A DNA stretch of 39,858 nucleotides from JAZKFR01 sp040386295 (GCA_040386295.1 JAZKFR010000144.1:1-39858), one strand, 5' to 3'. Counted from the stretch's first letter, positions 1 to 8,171 are shown. Made by a program: numbers and translations. Notes: generated from the letters alone by a model not told the origin.

Positions 1-796
1 GATTGTGAATTGATTCGAAATTCTCAGAAGCCACTTTCCAACGAGCGATACGAGGCTCTCGCATCAAGCGCAAGGCAATATCTCTGACCAAATCCTCGAC
101 AAACTTGGGATTGTCGTAAGCCCGTTCAGTCACCCATTTCTCATCAGGTCGCTTGAGCAGCCCGAACACTTCGCAAGAAGCTTCTTCCTCGGCGATTCTG
201 ATCAAAGCTTCAAGACTAAGCGCCGCCTGTGTGGCCGAGGGAAGCAAAGCGGCAGGGCATAACTGCGCCTCTAAAGTGATGTGTGAACGCTGATTATGCG
301 CACCGTAGTCAGATATTTTCTTTGAACATGGGCACAAGCTGGTCACCGGGGCAATCACACTGAGGGTTAGCTCAGCAGCTTGTTCTGCCTGAGTTTTCTC
401 AATCATCAAAGCAACGTCATAGTCGAGCAAACTTTCAACACCCGAAACCGGAGCCGCCTTGCGCAAAAAATAGGGAAAGCGCAATTCAATACGCCCAGTT
501 TGAGCTTCTAAACGCCGCAACATATCGTCGAATAAGGCAAATAGGCGCGCTTGCGTCAAGGCTTCATGTTGTGCCTCAAGCAACTCGACAAAGCGCGACA
601 TATGTGTCCCCTTCACTTCCGCTGGCAAACCAACGGTCAGCGCTAAGGTAGCCACCGTATTGAGCTGAGAACCATCCGCCATTTCAATTAACAAGGGATA
701 GCGTAGCCCACTCACGCCCACACGCTGAATGGCTAAATGACGTATATCGACATCGGCCTGAACATCAGGCAAAACAAATTGATCAGGGGCATTCAT
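1..796 (-). CDS. folE2: GTP cyclohydrolase I type IB (FolE2), 3' end cut off by window edge
   Basis: FolE2 converts GTP to 7,8-dihydroneopterin triphosphate, the first step of folate (and queuosine precursor) synthesis, in the cytoplasm. The protein starts MNAPDQFVLPDVQ and carries the family's hallmark block SLCPCSKKISDYGAHNQRSH, with the conserved Cys-Pro-Cys-Ser active-site region, and the C-terminal NFESIHN motif just before the edge. About 265 codons are present and the family is usually 255-270 aa, so only a few residues should be missing. The ATG at 796 is chosen because GAGGAG lies just upstream. The gene is 46 nt downstream of the glutathione peroxidase gene on the same strand, so co-transcription is possible. 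FolE2 is the metal-flexible alternative to zinc-dependent FolE in many bacteria; I see no obvious Zur site here. The identification is firm. Confidence 0.95.
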   Translation of the reverse strand, partial: MNAPDQFVLPDVQADVDIRHLAIQRVGVSGLRYPLLIEMADGSQLNTVATLALTVGLPAEVKGTHMSRFVELLEAQHEALTQARLFALFDDMLRRLEAQTGRIELRFPYFLRKAAPVSGVESLLDYDVALMIEKTQAEQAAELTLSVIAPVTSLCPCSKKISDYGAHNQRSHITLEAQLCPAALLPSATQAALSLEALIRIAEEEASCEVFGLLKRPDEKWVTERAYDNPKFVEDLVRDIALRLMREPRIARWKVASENFESIHN

Positions 797-842
797 GAGT
801 CGCTCCTCAGCAGTTGCAGGATGGAGAAAAAAAGGAAGAGAG

Positions 843-1475
843 TTAACGTAAAAACTGCTCAATTTTGCGCAGCAAATCTGCATCATCCGGTTTGGTAAAA
901 CTACTAAAGGCAAGTACTTCGCCGCCATCTCGGCTGATCAAATATTTATGGAAGTTCCAACGCGGTTTACTGCCCGTACGACGTGCGAGATCAAGAAAAA
1001 AAGGATTTGCGCTCTCCCCTTTGATCGCTGTCTTGCTCGCCATAGGAAACTGCACGCCGTAGGTGGAACGGCAAAAATCAGCAATTTCTTTTTCGCTACC
1101 AGGTTCCTGCCCACCAAAATCGTTGGAAGGAAAACCGATCACAACCAAGCCTTTCGCTTTAAGACGGGCATAGAGCTTTTCTAAGCCGTCGTATTGCGAG
1201 GTAAACCCGCAGTAACTTGCCGTATTCACCACCAAAACAACCTTGCCAGCGTATTGGCAAAGCGGCATCGGTTTAGCATCTTGCAAACCGGTGAAGCTGT
1301 ACTTCAGAACAGAAGGACAGTCTTCTGCCATCACCGGGCGGGCTAAAACAAGCAAAGTGAGGAACAATAGAGCGCCCAAAAAAAGCCCGATTTTTTGTCT
1401 GCGCGCGCTTTGTCGCGTTTCTTGCTCAGACATAAGATGAACAGCATTTATCGAGGCGTATTTAAGCTTAATCAT
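843..1475 (-). CDS. Glutathione peroxidase family protein, membrane-anchored or exported
   Basis: A thiol peroxidase of the glutathione peroxidase family, expected to reduce hydrogen or lipid peroxides. The peroxidatic Cys89 lies in NTASYCGFTSQY, Gln123 in GGQEPG, and Trp173-Asn174 in RWNFHKYL, completing the Cys-Gln-Trp-Asn tetrad. Cys135 (ADFCRSTYGVQF) is placed like the resolving Cys of two-Cys members. The usual FPCNQF motif reads FPSNDF. Residues 29-50 form one hydrophobic segment ending ARPVMA, so the enzyme is probably exported or anchored, whereas most bacterial homologues are cytosolic. The start at 1475 has AGGAC upstream with good spacing. The ATG at 1433 (MSEQETR) would give a more normal signal peptide but lacks a ribosome-binding site. 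The gene is divergent from a CarH/LitR-like regulator, its probable controller, and may be co-transcribed with folE2. Confidence 0.9.
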   Translation of the reverse strand: MIKLKYASINAVHLMSEQETRQSARRQKIGLFLGALLFLTLLVLARPVMAEDCPSVLKYSFTGLQDAKPMPLCQYAGKVVLVVNTASYCGFTSQYDGLEKLYARLKAKGLVVIGFPSNDFGGQEPGSEKEIADFCRSTYGVQFPMASKTAIKGESANPFFLDLARRTGSKPRWNFHKYLISRDGGEVLAFSSFTKPDDADLLRKIEQFLR

Positions 1476-1476
1476 T

Positions 1477-1493
1477 TTTTGTCCTAGACAAAA
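1477..1493. promoter_or_regulatory. Palindrome TTTTGTC-CTA-GACAAAA before the peroxidase gene (candidate operator)
   Basis: A perfect 7-bp inverted repeat with a 3-nt centre ends one base before the peroxidase ATG at 1475 and includes its AGGAC ribosome-binding site. Read on the minus strand, its 14-mer TTTTGTCTAGGACA matches 12 of 14 bases of the 14-mer in front of the divergent regulator gene (1551-1564). It could be an operator or simply a shared ribosome-binding-site context. Confidence 0.5.
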
Positions 1494-1507
1494 CTAAATT
1501 AAACTTC

Positions 1508-1536
1508 ACGTTATCGAGATAAACTGCTAGTGTCAA
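1508..1536 (-). promoter_or_regulatory. Possible promoter of the peroxidase gene
   Basis: On the minus strand a perfect TTGACA (1536-1531) is followed after 17 bp by TAACGT (1513-1508), a weak -10 box. A consensus -35 with a poor -10 is compatible with a regulated promoter. This is inferred from pattern alone. Confidence 0.4.
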
Positions 1537-1550
1537 TACAAATTATTGTT

Positions 1551-1564
1551 TTTTGTTCAGGACA
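1551..1564. promoter_or_regulatory. Second copy of the 14-mer, before the merR-type gene (candidate operator)
   Basis: TTTTGTTCAGGACA sits 2 nt before the ATG of the B12-domain MerR gene and is the inverted partner of the element at 1480-1493 (12 of 14 identical). The two copies bracket the whole divergent intergenic region, as expected if one regulator controls both directions. Confidence 0.45.
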
Positions 1565-1566
1565 GC

Positions 1567-2520
1567 ATGGAACTCTCACATTGCAATATCGCCAGCGTCG
1601 AAAGCGAAACTGGGCTCTCCAAAGATGTTTTACGCGTCTGGGAGCGACGCTACGGATTTCCCTCGCCAATACGTGACGCCCAGGGAATACGCTTGTATTC
1701 CAGTGAAGAGCTTGAGCGTTTACGCGTGATCAAACATCTGATGGAAGCCGGACATCGTCCCGGCAAGCTGATCAATCAACCTTTGGCAGAGCTGCTCAAG
1801 TTGATGGCATGTCGCAATAAGCAAAGCAATCCGAGCGCAGACGAAGACACCTGCGCCTTGAACGAGTTATTGGAATTGATTAGGCAACATGACGCCGTAG
1901 CGTATCAACAGGCGATGCTGCAACGCCTGGCACGGCAAGGCTTACAAAGCTTTATCGAAAAAACGGTCGCGCCACTAAGTCGGCACGTCGGCGAATGCTG
2001 GGCAGAGGGTCGTTTTGAGATTTTTGAAGAGCATCTCTTTACCGAGTTGACCCAACGCTTATTGCGTCAAGTCATCGCAAACCTACCGACACAAGCGCAA
2101 AGCCCACGCATTCTCCTGACCAGCCTGCCCGACGAACAGCACATGCTAGGTTTATTGATGGCCGAGGCATTGTTTACTCTGGAAGGCGCAAGTTGCATTC
2201 CGCTCGGCACACAAATGCCGATCAAATCGATTGCACGAGCCGCCAGCGCACAGCGTATCGACATCGTTGCCCTCTCCTTCTCGCGTTCGTTTCCACAGCG
2301 ACAAATCCCAATCCTCTTACAACAATTACGTTCATTGCTCAGCGATGAAATTCAGATTTGGGTCGGTGGCAACGGCACAAAAAAAGTGACTAAGACTGAT
2401 GCTTGCGTCGGCGTTCACTGCCTAAGCACTTTTACTGAAGCGCTAAGCGCTTTAAGCGCATGGCGCCAAGCACACTCGGCTTGGCTTTCTACTGCAAGCA
2501 AGCCATCAAACTCGCCGTAA
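1567..2520 (+). CDS. MerR-family regulator with B12-binding domain, CarH/LitR-like photoreceptor
   Basis: A predicted transcriptional repressor that uses adenosylcobalamin as a light sensor. Residues 5-75 form the MerR winged helix (VLRVWERRYGFPSPIR). Residues about 95-175 are a helical bundle with W145, then nine residues, then E155-H156, the W-x9-EH signature of CarH/LitR. Residues about 180-300 are a cobalamin-binding fold with E190-x-H192-xx-G195, where H192 is the expected lower axial ligand, and the later VGG turn. The residue after W145 is Ala146, whereas Thermus CarH has its bis-His ligand H132 there (from memory). The in-frame TTG at 1546 would add seven residues; the ATG at 1567 is chosen because CAGGA precedes it and the MerR domain starts there. 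The divergent peroxidase gene and the downstream dehydrogenase are likely targets. Family assignment is firm; light sensing is inferred from the motifs. Confidence 0.88.
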   Translation: MELSHCNIASVESETGLSKDVLRVWERRYGFPSPIRDAQGIRLYSSEELERLRVIKHLMEAGHRPGKLINQPLAELLKLMACRNKQSNPSADEDTCALNELLELIRQHDAVAYQQAMLQRLARQGLQSFIEKTVAPLSRHVGECWAEGRFEIFEEHLFTELTQRLLRQVIANLPTQAQSPRILLTSLPDEQHMLGLLMAEALFTLEGASCIPLGTQMPIKSIARAASAQRIDIVALSFSRSFPQRQIPILLQQLRSLLSDEIQIWVGGNGTKKVTKTDACVGVHCLSTFTEALSALSAWRQAHSAWLSTASKPSNSP

Positions 2521-2628
2521 AAACTCAAGGCGAAGGCCGTCACACGACAGCAAGAACAGAGCAAAAGCGAAATACTTTAGCGATGCTAGAATTCGCGCCT
2601 TGACTCTGATCTAACAAAGGAAATCCGC

Positions 2629-3396
2629 GTGCACATCGAAAATTCTGTTTTTGTCGTTACCGGAGGGGGCTCTGGTTTAGGTGCCGGCACAGCGCGCATG
2701 ATTGTTGCTGCGGGTGGCAAAGTTCTGCTCGCTGACGTCAACAAGGCCAGCGGTGAAGCGCTCGCCGCAGAATTAGGAACAGCGGCATGCTTCGTCGAAA
2801 CCGATGTTGCCAACGAAAACAGTGCGCAGCGAGCCATTGACACGGCACAAAGTGTTTTTGGTCGACTCAATGGACTGATCAATTGTGCGGGCATCGCCCC
2901 AGCCGAAAAAGTGCTCGGCAAAGACGGTGTGCATAAGCTAGAAAATTTTGCCCGCGTCATCAACGTTAATTTGATTGGCTCGTTCAACATGATTCGACTA
3001 GCCGCAGCAGCGATGAGTCAGGGTGAAGCCAACGCAGCGGGGGAACGCGGGGTCATCGTCAATACCGCCTCGGTTGCCGCCTACGACGGGCAAATTGGGC
3101 AAGTCGCCTACGCCGCGTCGAAAGGCGGAGTGGTTGCCATGACCCTGCCCATCGCCCGCGAATTGGCGCGCTCAGGAATCCGTGTGATGACCATCGCGCC
3201 CGGTATTTTTGAAACGCCAATGTTGCTCGGCATGCCCGCCGAAGTACAGGATGCACTCGGCAAAATGGTTCCCTTCCCCTCGCGCCTGGGCAAGCCCGCT
3301 GAGTACGCTGCTTTAGTGCGCCATATCGTCGAAAACGTGATGCTCAACGGGGAAGTCATTCGTCTCGACGGCGCAATTCGCATGGCGCCTAAATAA
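2629..3396 (+). CDS. Short-chain dehydrogenase, 3-hydroxyacyl-CoA dehydrogenase type 2-like
   Basis: An SDR-family NAD-dependent oxidoreductase of 255 aa, closest in pattern to the HSD10/3-hydroxy-2-methylbutyryl-CoA dehydrogenase group, which oxidises 3-hydroxyacyl-CoA in fatty-acid and branched-chain amino-acid breakdown. The cofactor motif TGGGSGLG spans residues 11-18, Asp36 at the end of the second strand favours NAD over NADP, LINCAG is present, and the catalytic Ser (NTAS), Tyr and Lys (YAASK) are all visible. The PGIFETPML loop is also typical of this group. The start is GTG at 2629, supported by AAAGGA eight bases upstream. The gene follows the B12-domain regulator by 108 nt on the same strand and ends 1 nt from the convergent ABC ATPase gene. 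Substrate assignment is by resemblance only. Confidence 0.85.
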   Translation: MHIENSVFVVTGGGSGLGAGTARMIVAAGGKVLLADVNKASGEALAAELGTAACFVETDVANENSAQRAIDTAQSVFGRLNGLINCAGIAPAEKVLGKDGVHKLENFARVINVNLIGSFNMIRLAAAAMSQGEANAAGERGVIVNTASVAAYDGQIGQVAYAASKGGVVAMTLPIARELARSGIRVMTIAPGIFETPMLLGMPAEVQDALGKMVPFPSRLGKPAEYAALVRHIVENVMLNGEVIRLDGAIRMAPK

Positions 3397-3397
3397 A

Positions 3398-5623
3398 CTA
3401 GTGCAGAGGATGGTGGCAGCGCACTTGATGCCCCGGCGTTAGTTCAAGTAAAGCCGGATCATGCGAACGGCATAGCTCAGAAGCACGCGGGCAACGTTGC
3501 CGAAAGGCGCAACCAAAGAGAGAAGGGTGCGCGCCAGTCAGCGCAGTCGTCATACCTAGGCTTGATTGATCGACAACAGGCTCAGGCAAGTCACCGCCTA
3601 AGACCCGAGCCCGCCAGGGATCGGGTACTGCTGCCAGCAGCGCTTGCGTGTACGGGTGGCGCGGCTGACGCAAAATCTCATCGACCGCCCCCTGTTCAAC
3701 GATACGACCTCGATACATCACAGCAACCTCATGTGCGAGATAAGCCACCACTGAAAAATTATGCGTGATCAGCAAATAAGCCAGGCCGAACTGCGCTTGT
3801 AGTGATTTAAGCAGATTCAGAATTTGCGCCTGTACCGACACATCGAGTGCCGACGTCGGCTCATCGCACACAATCAACTCAGCTTGCACCGCCAAAGCTC
3901 GAGCAATCGCGATGCGTTGGCGTTGTCCACCAGAGAACTCATGCGGATAACGCTCAGAGGCAGAAGGGTCAAGCCCAACCTGCTGCAATAACAAGGCAAT
4001 CTTATTGGCTAAGGCGGCGTCCTGCCCTGCCCTATCTGCAGCGCCCAGCGCAGGCAGCACGTTTAAAGCACGCATTCCTTCAACGATCAGCTCAAATACC
4101 GAAAGCCGGGGATTCAGCGAGGCGAAGGGATCCTGAAAAATCATCTGCATACGACGCCGTACAGGACGTAGCGCTGACTGCGACAAAGTGCTCAACTCAA
4201 GCCCCTCTAACTGCACACTGCCGGAATTCGACGCAATCAATTGCAGAATTGCTTTCGCCAGCGTTGTCTTACCACACCCAGATTCACCCACCAGGGCCAA
4301 AGTTCGGCCACGCGCCAAATCGAAGGAAACCTGATCAACCGCGTCAACCTGCCCGCTTTTCCGACGTAGAAAACCAGACAAAATCGGATACGAGACAGAC
4401 AAATCGCGCACTTGGAGCAAATTGGGCGCCCTCGAATCAACAGCAGAATAAGCTGCGGGCGCTACGGACAAGGCTTGCTGAATTTTAGTGGGATCGACTC
4501 GCTCGGCATCTTCTTGCGCGATCGCTGCACCCTCAGATGCTTGTGGCCAGTGCTGAGCTTGCAACGATCGCGCGGCCGTATCGAGCAAATGGCAACGTAC
4601 CCTATGTCCTGGTGCAACTTCGCTCCAATCAGGCCGCTCAGTATGGCAACGCGACCAAGCGGCATGACAACGCGGCGCAAAACGACAGGCCTGTGGCATT
4701 TCTGCGAGCGCGGGAACCTGCCCGGGAATGGTCGCTAAGGAATCTTGCATAAGCCTGCTCTGCGGACTGCCCACGCCCCTAGACAGAGCCAGGTTCGGCA
4801 ATGCAGAGAACAGTTTTTGCGTGTAAGGATGATGCGGTAAAGCCGTCGGCGCATGAAAGAACGCAGCATGATCGGCTTCTTCAACTAACTCCCCGGCGTA
4901 CATCACCGCAACACGATGCGCCATCTCGGCAACCACGCCCAGATCATGGGTAATCAGCAGCACACCCATGCCATGCTGAGCTTGCAAGCGACGCAGCAGA
5001 CCCAAAATCTGCGCCTGAATGCTTACGTCAAGCGCCGTTGTCGGCTCATCAGCGAGTAATAAACGGGGATTTCCCGCCAAAGCGCAGGCAATCATCACAC
5101 GCTGCTTCATCCCCCCAGATAACTGAAAAGGATACGCAGACAATTGTTGCTGGGCATTAGCGATACCCACCGCCTCAAGCAATTCAAGCGTGCGTGCACG
5201 TGCCGCAGCGCCGACCAAACCAAGATGACAGGCCAGCACCTCAGCAATCTGCTGCGCAACCGTCAATACGGGATTAAGACTGGTCGCCGGCTCCTGAAAA
5301 ATCATCGCCATGCCACCTCCCCGCACGGCACGCATATCAAGCTCTGACAACTGCCGTAAATCGCGCCCCTCAAAGAGAATTTGACCGCCTAACAAACGCC
5401 CTGCTGGTGGCAACAAACGCAATAAAGACAGCGCTGTCGCTGATTTTCCACAACCTGACTCACCCAAAATGGCAAAGGTTTCACCCGCGTGTAACTCAAA
5501 ACTCAGGCCATCCACCGCAACCAAAGGCTGGTTCTGCGCATGTTTAGCCGCAAAACCCAAGCGCAGATGACGGACTGAAAGTAAGGGGGGATTTAAGTCG
5601 CCGGCCAAATCGTGATTGATCAT
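3398..5623 (-). CDS. yejF: Peptide ABC transporter, fused double ATP-binding protein (YejF/DppDF-like)
   Basis: The ATPase of a peptide importer, with both nucleotide-binding domains in one 741-aa chain, as in YejF and GsiA. The first domain has Walker A GESGCGKS at residues 54-61, signature LSGGMKQR and Walker B LLLADEPTTALD. The second, from about residue 400, has GESGCGKTT, FSGGQRQR and LIVCDEPTSALD. Each half ends with the oligopeptide-transporter C-terminal extension carrying a Cys cluster (CRFAPRCHAAWSRC and CAFRQRCPRASELC). The ATG overlaps the stop of the upstream permease gene by 4 nt (ATGA), so the two are translationally coupled. It converges on the dehydrogenase gene with 1 nt between the stops and no terminator visible. 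The gene symbol rests on the B-E-F order and the fusion; another oligopeptide system is possible. Confidence 0.88.
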   Translation of the reverse strand: MINHDLAGDLNPPLLSVRHLRLGFAAKHAQNQPLVAVDGLSFELHAGETFAILGESGCGKSATALSLLRLLPPAGRLLGGQILFEGRDLRQLSELDMRAVRGGGMAMIFQEPATSLNPVLTVAQQIAEVLACHLGLVGAAARARTLELLEAVGIANAQQQLSAYPFQLSGGMKQRVMIACALAGNPRLLLADEPTTALDVSIQAQILGLLRRLQAQHGMGVLLITHDLGVVAEMAHRVAVMYAGELVEEADHAAFFHAPTALPHHPYTQKLFSALPNLALSRGVGSPQSRLMQDSLATIPGQVPALAEMPQACRFAPRCHAAWSRCHTERPDWSEVAPGHRVRCHLLDTAARSLQAQHWPQASEGAAIAQEDAERVDPTKIQQALSVAPAAYSAVDSRAPNLLQVRDLSVSYPILSGFLRRKSGQVDAVDQVSFDLARGRTLALVGESGCGKTTLAKAILQLIASNSGSVQLEGLELSTLSQSALRPVRRRMQMIFQDPFASLNPRLSVFELIVEGMRALNVLPALGAADRAGQDAALANKIALLLQQVGLDPSASERYPHEFSGGQRQRIAIARALAVQAELIVCDEPTSALDVSVQAQILNLLKSLQAQFGLAYLLITHNFSVVAYLAHEVAVMYRGRIVEQGAVDEILRQPRHPYTQALLAAVPDPWRARVLGGDLPEPVVDQSSLGMTTALTGAHPSLFGCAFRQRCPRASELCRSHDPALLELTPGHQVRCHHPLH

Positions 5624-7080
5624 GCAGCACCAATCATGCGGGGATCAAAGGCTACACGTAAGGCATCAGCAAACAAATTCGCGGCCAAGACCAGTAACAA
5701 CATAAAGGTAAAAGAAGCGGCTAAAGACCACCAAACAAGAGGCTCACGCGCTAGTTCTAAACGTGCATTGTTGATCATGCTGCCAAAGCTGATCATCGTC
5801 GGATCAACACCAATCCCGACGTAAGACAACACCGCCTCGGCTAAGACCAAGCCAGAAAAATCCATGACCAAGGCGATGATCACGATATGCATCAAATTCG
5901 GCAAAATATGGCGCACGATGATGCGCCCATCGGATACGGCAAAAGCCCGCGCTGCCTGGATGTACTCCAGCTCACGTAGCTTTAAAGTTTCGCCGCGCAA
6001 AAGGCGACATAAGCTAGTCCAACTGGTCAAACCGAGAATCAAACAAAGCGCCAACAGCCGTAAATCAGCCCGTTCAGCCGCCGTCGCAAACCACTGTGGG
6101 TGCGTATCGATCAACACCTGCATCATCAATACCGCAGCAGCAATCAGCAAAACACTGGGGATAGAACTAACCGTGCTGTAAAGATACTGAATCAAATCAT
6201 CGACCCAACCGCGAAAATAGCCGGCAAAAATGCCCAAGAAAATAGCCAAAGGCAAAGTCACTAAGGTCGTCAGCAAACCAATCACTAAGCCGGTTCTAAT
6301 GCTTTTCAGCACCTGATACAAAACGTCCTGCCCGACTTTGTCAGTACCAAACACATGATAATCAACGCAAAGCGACGCGATCATTAAGCCACACAAGAGC
6401 AAAACAGCCGAAACGGACAGCAGCGCATCCCAAGCAAAATCCGCTTCACTACGCCAAATGCGCCGCCAAGCAACACGTTTAGAACAAGCCCAAACACGCG
6501 CCAGAAAAGCCGTCGTCGCAGCGACTAAGACAGAGCAAAGCAACGACGCCGCCAAGACGGCAAACAATAAACGCTTGAACACATCCCGATCGCGTTGCGC
6601 GCCAGCCTCGGCCAAACTAAGCGTTGCCGGCAAATGCAGCGCAGCGTATTTAAGACGTGGATAATCGCGCACTTGCCTGAATTGACCCGCGCTGTCACGC
6701 AACTCAATTACCTCCTTCGCATACGCGTGTGTCGCGAGCGGGGCTGAATAGGTCTTCTCCTGATGGGTGCGCAAAGAAACAAGCAGAGCATCGAGAACAG
6801 AGCGTACTTCCACAGCGTATACAGGGTGGGCAAGCGGAGCAGAGTGCAGGAGGGAACTCGTATCGACCACGGGTCGATAGTGCACAGAATCGAGTAAAGC
6901 GATCAACACAAAAACGCTCAGAACAGTTGCTGCCGCAACACCCGAACGATTACGTCCAAGCCGTTGCCAAGCCGAGCCTAAAGTGGGATTGCGCAAAGAC
7001 AGGCGAATAATGAAAAAACTAGCCAACAGCAACAAGGCAATCAGGGCATCAGAAATTAAGACAACCGGGGAAAAAGGCAT
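5620..7080 (-). CDS. yejE: Peptide ABC transporter permease (YejE/DppC-like)
   Basis: An inner-membrane permease subunit of the peptide importer. Two hydrophobic segments near the N-terminus are followed by a soluble stretch of about 100 residues with repeated TYSAPLATHAYAKE-type text, then further membrane segments and the conserved binding-protein-dependent permease core, including FGTDKVGQDVL and the coupling-loop region EYIQAARAFAVSDGRIIVRHILPN. At about 486 aa it is longer than DppC (about 300 aa), which fits YejE-like proteins with an enlarged N-terminal half. The ATG at 7080 is preferred over an in-frame TTG at 7086; neither has a strong ribosome-binding site. It lies 47 nt after the YejB-like gene and overlaps the ATPase gene. 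I infer that it pairs with YejB to form the channel. Confidence 0.85.
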   Translation of the reverse strand: MPFSPVVLISDALIALLLLASFFIIRLSLRNPTLGSAWQRLGRNRSGVAAATVLSVFVLIALLDSVHYRPVVDTSSLLHSAPLAHPVYAVEVRSVLDALLVSLRTHQEKTYSAPLATHAYAKEVIELRDSAGQFRQVRDYPRLKYAALHLPATLSLAEAGAQRDRDVFKRLLFAVLAASLLCSVLVAATTAFLARVWACSKRVAWRRIWRSEADFAWDALLSVSAVLLLCGLMIASLCVDYHVFGTDKVGQDVLYQVLKSIRTGLVIGLLTTLVTLPLAIFLGIFAGYFRGWVDDLIQYLYSTVSSIPSVLLIAAAVLMMQVLIDTHPQWFATAAERADLRLLALCLILGLTSWTSLCRLLRGETLKLRELEYIQAARAFAVSDGRIIVRHILPNLMHIVIIALVMDFSGLVLAEAVLSYVGIGVDPTMISFGSMINNARLELAREPLVWWSLAASFTFMLLLVLAANLFADALRVAFDPRMIGAA

Positions 7081-7127
7081 AGTCAATTGGCGCTAAGTCA
7101 ATGAACGAAAAGCATAAAACTCATGCC

Positions 7128-8105
7128 TTAGCTAAAACGAATCCGGGGATCAATCCACGCATAAGCAATATCCGTCAGCACTAATCCCAGGATGTAGAGC
7201 AGAGAACCGATAAAAACCATCGCGCGCACGACGGCAAAATCCTGTGCCTGAATCGCATCAATGGTATAGCTACCTAAGCCCGGAATACCAAAAAAAGACT
7301 CGCTCAGCAAAGAACCCATGAACAGCAAAGGGATCAGCACCACAACACCGGTTACTATAGGAATCAAAGCATTAGGCAAGACATGACGAAATAACACCCA
7401 AAACTCAGAAAGCCCCTTAGCGCGTGCCGTTCGCACGTAGTCTTTAGCAATCTCTTCGAGGAAGATAGCGCGATACCAACGCGCTGAAGCACCGAGACCC
7501 GAGACAACACCGATGACAACCGGTAAAAGCAAAAATTTCCACATATCAAAGCCAAACACATAGCCAGAAATAGGCACCCAACGCCACAGTTTACTGACCA
7601 GGTATTGCCCCGCGATGATGTAAAACAAAGCAGAAACTGACATCGCCACAACACACAAGACGACGCCCCAAAAATCGAGATAAGTCGCGCGAAAAAACGT
7701 TAACATCAGCGCCAGCACGATCGCCAGAAACAAGCCCAACAAAAAAGTCGGTAACGCAATCGCCAACGAAGGCAGCATACGCGTGACAATCTCGCGCTTA
7801 ATATCACGACCATCTTCGGCACGACCAAAATCACCCGCCAACATACGTACCGATTTAGCAAAAAAAATAGTGTCACTTAAAACGGCCAAACCCTTAGCGT
7901 CGACATTGACGAACAAGGGCTTGTCGTAACCACGCTCCAGCTTCCAAAGCGCGATTGCCTCGGGCGTAACGCGTTTGACACCCAACTGCATACGCGCCAT
8001 GTCATCGGGCGTATTGACCATAAAAAACAAAGCAAAAGTGATCAGGTTAACCCCGATCAAAATCGGCAGAGCATAGAAAAAACGACGGAGAAGATAGGAA
8101 AGCAT
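7128..8105 (-). CDS. yejB: Peptide ABC transporter permease (YejB/DppB-like)
   Basis: The other permease of the importer, 325 aa. It opens with MLSYLLRRFFYALPILIGV, the typical first membrane helix of DppB/YejB proteins, followed by a periplasmic loop and five further hydrophobic segments. The conserved coupling motif is DYVRTARAKGLSEFWVLFRHVLPN, and the chain ends AYAWIDPRIRFS as most DppB-type permeases do. It is the first gene of the transporter set, 143 nt downstream of nuoN on the same strand. No substrate-binding protein (YejA/DppA) is encoded next to it in this window, so the importer must use one encoded elsewhere. Known YejABEF systems take up oligopeptides and microcin C; the substrate here cannot be read from the sequence. 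Confidence 0.87.
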   Translation of the reverse strand: MLSYLLRRFFYALPILIGVNLITFALFFMVNTPDDMARMQLGVKRVTPEAIALWKLERGYDKPLFVNVDAKGLAVLSDTIFFAKSVRMLAGDFGRAEDGRDIKREIVTRMLPSLAIALPTFLLGLFLAIVLALMLTFFRATYLDFWGVVLCVVAMSVSALFYIIAGQYLVSKLWRWVPISGYVFGFDMWKFLLLPVVIGVVSGLGASARWYRAIFLEEIAKDYVRTARAKGLSEFWVLFRHVLPNALIPIVTGVVVLIPLLFMGSLLSESFFGIPGLGSYTIDAIQAQDFAVVRAMVFIGSLLYILGLVLTDIAYAWIDPRIRFS

Positions 8106-8159
8106 AGGCCTGTCACGCAGCGAAAGTCAGCCTACCCGCGCGACAGCGTGCGACATCTA

Positions 8160-8171
8160 TGGGGTGCCCCA
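8160..8171. repeat. Short GC-rich inverted repeat between nuoN and yejB
   Basis: TGGGG-TG-CCCCA is a perfect 5-bp inverted repeat with a 2-nt centre inside the 143-nt spacer between the end of complex I and the transporter genes. It has no T-tract and the loop is too small for a good RNA hairpin. A protein-binding site is as likely as a terminator. The rest of the spacer shows nothing I can name. Confidence 0.25.

Noticed and set aside
1546..1566. TTG start adding MFFVQDS to the B12-domain regulator
   Set aside because: The stretch overlaps the ribosome-binding site of the ATG at 1567 and adds nothing matching the MerR family.
3847..4488. 213-codon plus-strand ORF
   Set aside because: It lies antisense within the fused ABC ATPase gene and has the low-complexity Gln/Arg/Pro composition of a shadow frame.
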